Source: Leptospira_A sp046736045 (GTDB lineage: Bacteria; Spirochaetota; Leptospiria; Leptospirales; Leptospiraceae). From it: DNA of 64,000 nt. Below, piece by piece: positions 1 through 8,215 of this stretch (positions are counted from its first letter, which is position 1; every line of letters starts with the position of its first letter). A program made the translations under genes and the position numbers. The notes under the pieces were generated by a model. It was not told the DNA's origin. It saw only the letters and a list, made by a program, of their open reading frames with translations, and made no database searches. The DNA lies in contig NZ_CP177134.1 of the NCBI RefSeq assembly GCF_046736045.1, forward strand, positions 62,001 to 126,000, given 5' to 3'.

Positions 1-1461
<1,461 letters not shown>

Positions 1462-1469
1462 AACGTAAA

Positions 1470-1760
1470 ATGCTCCCGGCTCCTGCTCGCGTGACTTCGT
1501 GTCACGACTCACGAGCTTCGGCCGTCCTGGCCTCGCTGCCGCCAGAAACATTTTACTTGTTTTAAGATTCTTTTTACTAAAAGCCAAACCTAAAAGGTTT
1601 GGCTTTTTTGTTTTCTTTCCCCTCCGTGAACGCCTCCCTCCCGGGAGAAAATTTCTATCTTTACGAGGATGTGCCAAGGGATCGCCATTCCGGCTGACGA
1701 GCACCCTTGCCTTAGAGAAAGCCCGGTCGGCACGGAAGTTGCTGAGGCACCCCCAAAAAC
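1470..1760. other. GC-rich, hairpin-rich spacer of unknown role
   Basis: This spacer after the EF-G gene is clearly richer in G and C than its surroundings and full of short inverted repeats. Examples are GTGAC/GTCAC (1491-1495 with 1501-1505) nested inside GCTCG/CGAGC (1485-1489 with 1512-1516), CAAGGG/CCCTTG (1675-1680 with 1704-1709) and GTGCC/GGCAC (1671-1675 with 1729-1733). The second half, 1621-1760, lies between the EF-G terminator and the LysM gene, so it could be the 5' leader of that gene or a small structured RNA. I compared it by eye with the TPP, FMN, cobalamin, SAM, c-di-GMP and THF riboswitch cores and with the hammerhead core and found no match. Confidence 0.35.
1579..1611 (+). 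terminator. Intrinsic terminator of the EF-G gene
   Basis: Perfect 12-bp stem AAAAGCCAAACC (1579-1590) and GGTTTGGCTTTT (1596-1607) with a 5-base loop, running into a T tract. It lies about 120 bases after the EF-G stop codon. The A-rich 5' arm also gives a partial terminator on the other strand, but no reverse-strand gene ends here. Confidence 0.85.
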
Positions 1761-1805
1761 AAATGAATGAAATCACAAAAATGTCGAAGTTAATACTAGG
1801 TTCTT

Positions 1806-2450
1806 ATGCGAAATCGTTTGTTACAAATCTGCCTTTTGTCCGTTCTTTTGGGAACACTGACAAATAAGGGAATTGCAAAACAGAATCCTTCCCACACGAG
1901 CACCTATCGGGTACAAGCTGGTGACTCTTGGTGGGGGATCGCCAAAAAGCTAGGGATCACTCCGAAAGAACTTGCAGCTATCAATGGAAGAACGGAAAAA
2001 GAAGCACTCTATCAAAATGAACTTTTGCGAACCGGTGGAAGTTCCAAAACATCCCAAGCTGAAACAAAAAAGATAGCGCCCAAATCGAAACCCAATTCCC
2101 CTCTTCCCCAATGGGAAAAAATTTCCAAACCGTATTCGGAATTAACTTATGATCCTCATAAAGGAATTCGTTATTCCAGAGACAATTCCGGCTGGGTGCG
2201 CGCGGCTCTTCCGGGCAAAGTCGTACATATCGATTATATGGACGGATATGAAAATTATATCATCCTGGAACATGAGAATGGCTGGTATTCCGTTTATGGG
2301 AATTTAGAAAGAGTGCAAGTAACGGAAGGACAAACACTTGCGGCAAAAGAACGTTTGGGCACTCTCACAAAAGACAAAGGACTGTATTTCCAAGTGAATC
2401 ATAATAAATCTGCAATCAACCCCACTTTGTTTTTGCAACAAGGAAGCTAA
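1806..2450 (+). CDS. Exported LysM protein with a degenerate M23/LytM domain
   Basis: Predicted periplasmic cell-wall protein of 214 aa. Residues 1-25 form a signal peptide (MRNRLLQICLLSVLLGTLT then GIAKQ). A LysM peptidoglycan-binding domain follows at about residues 32-78 (YRVQAGDSWWGIAKKLG). Residues about 110-214 have the fold pattern of an M23/LytM endopeptidase (WVRAALPGKVVHIDYMDGYE, then LEHENGWYSVYGNL). The closing HxH metal ligand is replaced by LYFQVNHN and the first His-Asp pair is not clearly kept, so it is probably inactive. Degenerate LytM proteins such as EnvC and NlpD activate amidases rather than cut peptidoglycan, and a similar job is plausible here. The start is the ATG after AGG at 1798-1800. 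The next gene begins two bases after the stop. Confidence 0.8.
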   Translation: MRNRLLQICLLSVLLGTLTNKGIAKQNPSHTSTYRVQAGDSWWGIAKKLGITPKELAAINGRTEKEALYQNELLRTGGSSKTSQAETKKIAPKSKPNSPLPQWEKISKPYSELTYDPHKGIRYSRDNSGWVRAALPGKVVHIDYMDGYENYIILEHENGWYSVYGNLERVQVTEGQTLAAKERLGTLTKDKGLYFQVNHNKSAINPTLFLQQGS

Positions 2451-2451
2451 C

Positions 2452-3687
2452 ATGAGTTCTTGGACGATTTCGAATGCCCAAGTATTCCAAAATGGAAAAC
2501 TAACAGAAACAGACATCAAACTGGAAGGAAACCAAATTCACTCCCTGACAAAACCAAGTCCCGTTTCCAATCCGGAACGAGGCCCTCAAGTTTATGATTT
2601 TAAAAATAAAAAAGTTTATCCTGGATTTTTCAATTCCCATGACCATCTACTCGCAAGTTATCTTCCTAAAATAGGAGGAACTACAAAACACGCCTCCTGG
2701 CTTGCTTATGATAATCTTTACAAGTCCTCTGGAGTATTTGCGGAAAGACAACAACTGGACAGTGAGCTTCTTTATTATTTAGGCGCTTACAAAAATCTTT
2801 TGGCAGGAGTCACTTCGGTTCACGACCATATCCCCCATTCCATTCAAAAACCATTCATAGATATTTTGCCGATTAAGTTACTTTCCGAATACACTCTCGC
2901 TCATTCGATCGGAAATTACAGTTTGAGTTGGGGTGAAGGTGCTGCATTGGAATACAGGCTTGCCGAAGCATCTAACATACCTTTTGTGACACATCTGGGA
3001 GAAGGATTGGACGAAGATTCACTGGGTTCTTTAAAAAAACTGGAAAAAATGGATGCACTTGGTCCACATTCCGTTCTCATTCATTGTTTGCCATTTGGTC
3101 CCAGAGAAGTGGAAAAGATAGCAAAAGCAAATGCCACAGTGGTATGGTGCCCCGGTTCCAATCTGCATATCTTCGGCAAAACAACTAACATTAAATTGTT
3201 TATGGATGCAGGTGTGAATGTTTGTTTGGGAACTGATTTTTCTCCCTCAAGTTCCCTGAATATATTAGAAGAATTGAAACTAGCAAAATCGCTTTTCCAA
3301 GATTTATACGAGGAAGAATTACCGGAATCCACACTACTGAAATGGGTGACTGAGAATCCTGCCCAAGCATTCCGAAAATCGAAGCTGGGCAGCATCAAAG
3401 AAGGGCAGATTGCTGATTTAGTTGTCATGGATGACGGGACAAATTCCTCGGAAATTTCGGTTTCCCAACTTGCTTGGGAGAATGTGGATCTGGTGGTTCT
3501 GGAAGGAATGCCTATTTACGGGTCTTCCCGCTATAAAAAACTTTTTTCTGAGTTGGGAATAGAATCGGAACTGATTTCTGTGAAAGGTTCTGAAAAGATA
3601 GTCGCAGGGTCTCCCAAGACATTACTGGACCAAGTTTCTTCCAGTGTCGGGTACAAAAAGGATTTGGCTTTTTTACCTATTTTATGA
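2452..3687 (+). CDS. Amidohydrolase-family metal-dependent hydrolase or deaminase
   Basis: Metal-dependent TIM-barrel hydrolase of 411 aa in the amidohydrolase superfamily, close in pattern to the SsnA/TrzA/guanine-deaminase branch. Visible metal and catalytic signatures in order are FFNSHDHLLASY (HxH, about residue 62), VTHLGEGLDED (about 180, the His then Glu of this branch), VLIHCLPFG (about 205) and the final Asp in CLGTDFSPSSSLN (about 260). The C-terminal IKEGQIADLVVMDDG is the usual amidohydrolase beta-sandwich closing strand. Substrate cannot be told from sequence. It overlaps the operon of the LysM protein upstream (1-base gap) with AGGA at 2441-2444 as ribosome-binding site. Confidence 0.85.
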   Translation: MSSWTISNAQVFQNGKLTETDIKLEGNQIHSLTKPSPVSNPERGPQVYDFKNKKVYPGFFNSHDHLLASYLPKIGGTTKHASWLAYDNLYKSSGVFAERQQLDSELLYYLGAYKNLLAGVTSVHDHIPHSIQKPFIDILPIKLLSEYTLAHSIGNYSLSWGEGAALEYRLAEASNIPFVTHLGEGLDEDSLGSLKKLEKMDALGPHSVLIHCLPFGPREVEKIAKANATVVWCPGSNLHIFGKTTNIKLFMDAGVNVCLGTDFSPSSSLNILEELKLAKSLFQDLYEEELPESTLLKWVTENPAQAFRKSKLGSIKEGQIADLVVMDDGTNSSEISVSQLAWENVDLVVLEGMPIYGSSRYKKLFSELGIESELISVKGSEKIVAGSPKTLLDQVSSSVGYKKDLAFLPIL

Positions 3688-3711
3688 ATTTTATACGCTA
3701 AGAGGATAATC

Positions 3712-4770
3712 TTGTCTGGCCCCATTGTTCGAAATTATAAAGGCGGTTCCATTGTCTACTTTGAGAAAGACAAAGCGGAAGATATTTTTGTTCTCCAAAA
3801 AGGTAGAGTCGTACTCACCTATTCAAACGTAAACGGCGTCGAACAAAAAGAAGACGTTAAGCTTGGCGAATTTTTCGGAGTCAAAAGCGCACTCGGAAGA
3901 TACCCTAGAGAAGAAACAGCCCAAGTCATCGGTGCTGCCACAGTTCTTGTTTTCAAAGTTCCCGAATTTGAAAGATTTGTAAGCGATAAGACACACCTCA
4001 TCATCAAGATGTTAAAGGTTTTTTCCAGTCAACTCCGTCAAGTGCACAGACAAGTCAGAGAAATTCTCGGTCAGGGAGAAGCAAAAAATCCTGCATTCGA
4101 ACTTATGAATGTCGCCGAAGTATTTTTCAAAAACGGAAATCACGAACACGCAGCCTATGCATTCAACCAATATCTCCAACATTATCCGGACGGTCAGTAC
4201 ATTGATCGCGCCAAACAATTGCAAGACTTGGCAACCCGAAAAGGCGCCTACCCTCTCACATTACCTGAGTTAGTCTACAAACCGGAACCGGGTGCTGGGA
4301 ACGGAAAACTGCAAGAGATGTTAAAAACCATGGCAGTTCAAAAAAGTTCTTCCACTTCCACGGTAGATCCGAACTCCATCCAGTCCCAACATGATAGGGC
4401 TTCCACGATGATGAGTGCCGCCAAGTTTGCAGAAGCGGCTGTCATTTACAAAGAAATTGCAGAAAGAACGGATTCAGTTACTCAGGAAGAAGAACAACTG
4501 GTTGAAAATTCATTATTCTATTTGGGGAAAGCGCATTACAAAGCAAAAGACAATGCCTCTGCGATTAACACCTTTTCCAATTTCATAAAAAAATACCCGA
4601 AAGGTCAATTGCTGAAAGAAACGGTTTATCATTTAGCACTTGCTACAGAAGCAAACGGGGAAAAAGACAAGGCGATACAATTGTATCAAAAAGTAACCCT
4701 TCTCCCACCTACAGACGATAGCATTTCCGAAGATGCAAAAGCAAAAGTCAAAGCAGCAGGTAAATCCTAA
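3712..4770 (+). CDS. Cyclic-nucleotide-binding domain fused to tetratricopeptide repeats
   Basis: Two-part cytoplasmic protein of 352 aa. Residues 5-115 form a CRP-type cyclic-nucleotide-binding jelly roll (GGSIVYFEKDKAEDIFVLQKG is the start; GRYPREETAQVIGAATVLVF is the phosphate-binding-cassette region). There is no DNA-binding helix-turn-helix. Instead TPR-like repeats appear at about 125-165 (AEVFFKNGNHEHAAYAFNQY) and 230-350 (AAKFAEAAVIYKEIAER; LFYLGKAHYKAKDNASAINT; HLALATEANGEKDKAIQL). This suggests a ligand-sensing scaffold that binds proteins rather than DNA. The start is TTG at 3712, set by AGAGGA at 3701-3706. The stop overlaps the next gene, another cNMP-binding protein, by one base, so the two are translationally coupled. 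Confidence 0.8.
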   Translation: MSGPIVRNYKGGSIVYFEKDKAEDIFVLQKGRVVLTYSNVNGVEQKEDVKLGEFFGVKSALGRYPREETAQVIGAATVLVFKVPEFERFVSDKTHLIIKMLKVFSSQLRQVHRQVREILGQGEAKNPAFELMNVAEVFFKNGNHEHAAYAFNQYLQHYPDGQYIDRAKQLQDLATRKGAYPLTLPELVYKPEPGAGNGKLQEMLKTMAVQKSSSTSTVDPNSIQSQHDRASTMMSAAKFAEAAVIYKEIAERTDSVTQEEEQLVENSLFYLGKAHYKAKDNASAINTFSNFIKKYPKGQLLKETVYHLALATEANGEKDKAIQLYQKVTLLPPTDDSISEDAKAKVKAAGKS

Positions 4771-5414
4771 TGAACGATCAAATGCTCGAAGCAATGTTTG
4801 GAAAATTCGGAAAAGTTTTCGAACCGAATGATGTATTATTTTGCGAATACGAACCGGGAAATGATTTTTATCTGATCAAAGAAGGTAAGGTAAAGATTAC
4901 AAAGACCATCGGAAATTCCATCAAAACCTTGGATGTATTGGAAGCAGGAGATATCCTGGGAGAGATGGCGATTCTGGAAGAACAACCACGTTCCGCCACA
5001 GCCACCGCGGTTACGGAAGTGAAAGCACTGAATTTCAATCGCGCCAATTTTGAAATGCTGATGACCAAGAACCCTGCTCTTGCGATGAAACTACTTCATA
5101 TTTTTTCTTTCCGAATCTATGACCAAAAACGAAGGCTTATGATCCTTCTTATGGATGATATTCTCGGAAAAGTGTGCGATGTCTTTGTGATGCTCTACGA
5201 AAAACAATATTCAAACGATATCTATAGTGAAATCGTTTTGACTTCTACGGTAGAAGATATTGCGAGTTGGTGTGCCCAACCGGTAGGGGAAGTACAAAAA
5301 GTCATCATGCAATTTGTCAAAACAGGCAAGTTGGATCTATATCCCGACAAAATAGTTATTCACAATATCAATGATTTCCAAAGGATTGTGAATCAGAAAC
5401 GAAAACCAGGTTAA
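4770..5414 (+). CDS. CRP/FNR-like transcriptional regulator
   Basis: Protein of 214 aa with a cyclic-nucleotide-binding domain (about residues 10-125; DILGEMAILEEQPRSATATA is the phosphate-binding cassette with Glu and Arg in the expected places) and a CRP-type dimerisation helix followed by a winged helix at about 165-205 (STVEDIASWCAQPVGEVQKV, then GKLDLYPDKIVIHNI). The PRSATATA Arg-Ser pair is the pattern of true cAMP or cGMP binders. The ATG uses the last A of the upstream TAA. Together with the helix-turn-helix-free TPR partner upstream it looks like a sensor and regulator pair. The tRNA-Arg gene begins two bases after the stop. Confidence 0.85.
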   Translation: MNDQMLEAMFGKFGKVFEPNDVLFCEYEPGNDFYLIKEGKVKITKTIGNSIKTLDVLEAGDILGEMAILEEQPRSATATAVTEVKALNFNRANFEMLMTKNPALAMKLLHIFSFRIYDQKRRLMILLMDDILGKVCDVFVMLYEKQYSNDIYSEIVLTSTVEDIASWCAQPVGEVQKVIMQFVKTGKLDLYPDKIVIHNINDFQRIVNQKRKPG

Positions 5415-5416
5415 GA

Positions 5417-5489
5417 GCTCCCGTAGTTCAGGTGGATAGAACAATAGTTTCCTAAACTGTTGACACAGGTTCGAATCCTGTCGGGGGCA
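5417..5489 (+). tRNA. tRNA-Arg (anticodon CCT)
   Basis: The 73 bases fold into a complete cloverleaf. The acceptor is GCTCCCG with CGGGGGC (one G-U), the D stem GTTC with GAAC, the anticodon stem ATAGT with ACTGT, the loop TTCCTAA placing CCT at 5451-5453, and the T arm ACAGG TTCGAAT CCTGT, with discriminator A. The CCA end is not encoded. Anticodon CCT reads AGG codons. It sits 2 bases after the CRP-like stop and 7 bases before prmC, so it is probably processed from a mixed tRNA/mRNA transcript. Confidence 0.95.
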
Positions 5490-5496
5490 AGGTAAA

Positions 5497-6369
5497 ATGA
5501 CCGAACCAAATACGCTACTTTACTACTTAAAAAGATCCACAGAGTTCCTCGAAAAAAAAGGCATCGCTAACCCGAGAGTTGACGCCGAATGGCTATTATC
5601 TGATCTATTAAATCTTCCGCGAATCAAACTGTATTCTCAGTTTGAAATGCCATTAAGCCCGAAAGAAATCGAAACTTACCGGGAACGAATCGTAGAAAGA
5701 AGCAAAAAAAGACCGGTCGCCTACATCACTGGCAAAAAAGGTTTTCATAAATTCGATTTTTTTGTCAACGAACACACATTAATCCCAAGACCGGAAACGG
5801 AAGAATTGGTGGATTGGTTTTTTAAAAATTCAAAAACATTTTTTTCTGAAATTCCAAATCCGAATCTGCTCGATCTTTGTACTGGAAGCGGATGTATCGC
5901 GGTCTCTTTGTCACGTTTGATTCCTGAGGCGGAAATCTGGGCTACCGATCTTTCCCCGGAAGCACTGGAAGTCGCAAAAAAGAATGATGAAGAAGTCACT
6001 CCGCCCGGAACCAAGCCGATTCATTTTTTAGAGTCTGATCTTTTCGAACAACTTGAATCCGGTTTGAAATTCCATGCGATTCTTTCGAATCCTCCTTACA
6101 TTCCTTTGGAAGAAAAAAAAGAGATCATGGAAGATGTGTTAAATTTCGAACCCCATATGGCATTATTTGTAGATGATTTTAAAAAATTTCATCTCTCTCT
6201 TTTAACGGGAGCTTTTTCTCATCTGGAAACGGGAGGAATCCTTGCACTGGAAACTCATCCTGATTTTGCAGATTGGATTTTAGAAGAAGGAAAAAAAATC
6301 GGCTTTCTCGCAGGAGAAATCAAAAAAGACTCTTCCAACAAACAAAGATTTGTCGTATTGAACAGGTAA
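5497..6369 (+). CDS. prmC: Peptide chain release factor N5-glutamine methyltransferase
   Basis: PrmC (HemK) methylates the Gln of the GGQ loop of release factors RF1 and RF2, using S-adenosylmethionine. The 290-aa length is usual. The N-terminal helical substrate-binding domain covers about residues 1-85. TLIPRPETEELV (about 93-104) precedes the methyltransferase domain, LLDLCTGSGCIAVSL is the SAM-binding loop (about 123-137), and NPPYIP at about 198 is the catalytic motif of glutamine/adenine methyltransferases. The start ATG is set by AAGG at 5490-5493, directly behind the tRNA 3' end, so tRNA processing would leave the ribosome-binding site at the very end of the mRNA. Confidence 0.95.
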   Translation: MTEPNTLLYYLKRSTEFLEKKGIANPRVDAEWLLSDLLNLPRIKLYSQFEMPLSPKEIETYRERIVERSKKRPVAYITGKKGFHKFDFFVNEHTLIPRPETEELVDWFFKNSKTFFSEIPNPNLLDLCTGSGCIAVSLSRLIPEAEIWATDLSPEALEVAKKNDEEVTPPGTKPIHFLESDLFEQLESGLKFHAILSNPPYIPLEEKKEIMEDVLNFEPHMALFVDDFKKFHLSLLTGAFSHLETGGILALETHPDFADWILEEGKKIGFLAGEIKKDSSNKQRFVVLNR

Positions 6370-6545
6370 ACGTCTGATGTTACTCGCCCTATCGACATTG
6401 GGTGGGGTTAACCACACATTTTGCGGAAGCAGCAACTTTTTCCTTCAGTTGTTCGGAATTCGTTCAAGATTCCCCATATCTTCTTCCGCGTTAAAAACGC
6501 GAGAGCAATTACGAGGGCCTATGTATTCCTCTATCTTGTGTTATA

Positions 6546-7025
6546 TTACTTCCTGTTTTTTTTGATCTCTGAAAACAGATTACTATGTGAATTTGTGGCA
6601 GGCTCACCGAAAATGGATCCGCCTTGGCGGACTATTTTTTGAATGCGGGGAATCAGTGCATTGCGCCGCTTGCGTACTGCTTGCAACCATTCGAGTGGCA
6701 GGTCTTTCCCCGCCACTCGTTTTGCACCCCATTCAGCCATTTCAAGAAGTATGGGGACAAGATCTAATCCGTCTTCGGTAAGCTCATATATTTCTTTGCG
6801 CTTATCTTTGGGATGAGGTCTTTTCACCAACAGCCCTTTCTCCTGTAGCTGAACTAAGCGGTTGGCCAGGATATTACGTGCAATAGCCTCATCAGAAGCC
6901 AGGAATTCATTGTACGTCTTTTTACCAAAGTAAATTATATCTCTGAGAATCAATAGAGACCAGCCATCCCCTAACATTTCCAAGGAGAAATTGATGGGGC
7001 AATTGGATCGTAATTTATGCTTCAT
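6546..7025 (-). CDS. HxlR-family winged-helix regulator
   Basis: Transcriptional regulator of the HxlR/MarR-like winged-helix group, 159 aa from the chosen ATG. The N-terminus MKHKLRSNCPINFSLEMLGD contains the near-invariant Cys-Pro of the family, followed by GWSLLILRDI, the start of the DNA-binding region (about residues 10-95). The tail (95-159) is longer than usual and holds a helical segment of unknown role. A TTG at 7049 would add eight residues, but the ATG gives the family-typical N-terminus. It is divergent from the reductase-like gene at 7113, with an inverted repeat between them, the usual arrangement for an HxlR protein controlling its neighbour. Base and word usage differ somewhat from the flanking genes. 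Confidence 0.85.
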   Translation of the reverse strand: MKHKLRSNCPINFSLEMLGDGWSLLILRDIIYFGKKTYNEFLASDEAIARNILANRLVQLQEKGLLVKRPHPKDKRKEIYELTEDGLDLVPILLEMAEWGAKRVAGKDLPLEWLQAVRKRRNALIPRIQKIVRQGGSIFGEPATNSHSNLFSEIKKNRK

Positions 7026-7071
7026 GATTATTCGTTGCTTTTTACTCAATAGGTATATAGTATAGTTTTAA

Positions 7072-7086
7072 GTTGCAAAATGCAAC
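7072..7086. promoter_or_regulatory. Inverted repeat in the hxlR/reductase divergent promoter
   Basis: Perfect repeat GTTGCA-AAA-TGCAAC between the two divergent starts, next to AT-rich -10-like stretches (TATATAGTATAG at 7054-7065). Its place and symmetry fit an operator for the HxlR-type regulator; this is inference only. Confidence 0.45.
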
Positions 7087-7112
7087 CTAAAATTTAAACG
7101 CAGGGGCTTTAT

Positions 7113-7664
7113 ATGGGAAACGTCATAGCATTTGAATGGTTGAGTGGAGACGGAGTTTTTGACGCAGATTTTATGGAGGAATGGTTTTTTCCCTATGATA
7201 GTCCCGAACGACGAAAGTTCATCAAAGAAACATACCAGCAGGCTAACGCATTTCTAATGGGCCGTACTACTTATGAAATGTTAGCCCCCTATTGGTCGCA
7301 GTTAGCTGATGAAGATAAAGATGGTCTTGCGGGTGTGCTCACCCATATTCCGAAATTTGTCACCTCACATGGATCTCAGGTAGCCCATTGGGGAGATACA
7401 ACTATACTGAAGGGAGATATTAAAACCCAAGTCAAAAAACTAAAGGGCGAAGTAAGTAACATAATGATCATCGGAAGCGCAACTTTAGCGGAGTCGCTCG
7501 CACAGGCAGGGCTTATCGACGAATACAAACTACTCGTCCAACCATTCATAATGGGAACTGGTAAACGTTTCTTTACTGAGAGTATGAAAACACCGTTACA
7601 GCTTATCGAAGTTAAGAAGCTTCATCAAGATATGTTGTTACTCCATTATCGGGTCAAAAAATAG
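7113..7664 (+). CDS. Dihydrofolate-reductase-like (RibD C-terminal domain) protein
   Basis: A 183-aa protein of the RibD C-terminal/dihydrofolate reductase fold family, probably an NAD(P)H-dependent reductase of unknown substrate. Signatures are the opening beta strand MGNVIAFEWLSGDGVF, FLMGRTTYEMLAPYW (about residues 48-62; the GRxTYE motif contacts the cofactor), then IMIIGSATLAESLAQAGLID (about 115-134; the GSxxL nucleotide-binding turn) and DEYKLLVQPFIMGTGKRFF. Members of this group are commonly paired with HxlR or ArsR regulators. AGGGG at 7102-7106 precedes the ATG. Together with the HxlR gene it may be a transferred pair. Confidence 0.8.
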   Translation: MGNVIAFEWLSGDGVFDADFMEEWFFPYDSPERRKFIKETYQQANAFLMGRTTYEMLAPYWSQLADEDKDGLAGVLTHIPKFVTSHGSQVAHWGDTTILKGDIKTQVKKLKGEVSNIMIIGSATLAESLAQAGLIDEYKLLVQPFIMGTGKRFFTESMKTPLQLIEVKKLHQDMLLLHYRVKK

Positions 7665-7780
7665 AGTCTTCCGATCAGATTGATAATTGATAAGCAACAG
7701 AACCAGTAAAAAATGTGAAAGAGTAACGTCTTGACTTTCCTGCAAGCTATTATAGTCTCAATCCCCTGAAAACAGGGACA

Positions 7781-8101
7781 TTGGTTGGTTTGGTGTTTTG
7801 CGTGTTTATGGGAATAATGGTGATCTCAGTTGGCCTGGGAGCGGCCTTTCCATCAATCAACCGGATTGCCAAACCCGTCGTATGTCCGAATGGGAACATG
7901 ATACAGGAATCTAGGCTCTACAATCCGTATCCAGGAAAAACCGTCAATAGCCAAACATGGTATTGTGTTGATGAAAGCGGTGGTTCCAAAAGGCAGCTAA
8001 GTATGTTTCCGATATCTATGATTGCCGGTACGATTTACGGTTTGATATTTTTTGCTGCACTACTTTTACCGAGATTGATCAGGGGTCGTTCTTCTACTTA
8101 A
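7781..8101 (+). CDS. Small two-helix membrane protein, unrecognised
   Basis: Protein of 106 aa that I do not recognise. It has one hydrophobic helix at each end (about residues 2-24, VGLVFCVFMGIMVISVGLG, and 76-98, MFPISMIAGTIYGLIFFAAL) with a polar loop between them containing two Cys (VVCPNG and TWYCVDE) that could form an extracytoplasmic disulfide. The TTG at 7781 follows CAGGGA at 7773-7778 at ribosome-binding distance; there is no upstream ATG in frame. A TTGACT at 7731-7736 and TATAGT at 7751-7756 are the best promoter candidates, though their spacing of 14 is short. The gene lies at the end of the hxlR patch and has no obvious partner. Confidence 0.55.
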   Translation: MVGLVFCVFMGIMVISVGLGAAFPSINRIAKPVVCPNGNMIQESRLYNPYPGKTVNSQTWYCVDESGGSKRQLSMFPISMIAGTIYGLIFFAALLLPRLIRGRSST

Positions 8102-8215
8102 AAACTGAAATGTGGGCATTAAATTAAGATAGAGAGATCCACACCCTTCGCTCTTGTTCGCAGGTGCGGGGAGCCCTTGCGCATAACAGCTCCAGCCTCT
8201 TCCGATCGTGTGTGC

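Noticed and set aside
1690..1730. CTGACGAG...GAAA resembling a hammerhead ribozyme core
   Set aside because: The stem that should join the two core parts cannot form and no suitable cleavage-site stem is present.
1499..1867. Open frames on both strands across the GC-rich spacer
   Set aside because: They run through the EF-G terminator and overlap the LysM gene in other frames, with composition unlike real proteins.
6385..6407. CGCCC..TTGGGTGGGG shared with 14059-14076
   Set aside because: Only two short copies with different spacing; too little to call a repeat family.
6377..6642. Short open frames after prmC
   Set aside because: No ribosome-binding sites and no protein-like pattern; they overlap the end of the HxlR gene.
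8195..8206. CTCTTCCGATC, matching part of a sequencing adapter
   Set aside because: Only 11 bases match and the next base differs; TTCCGATC is a common word in this AT-moderate genome, for example at 7668. Chance is adequate.
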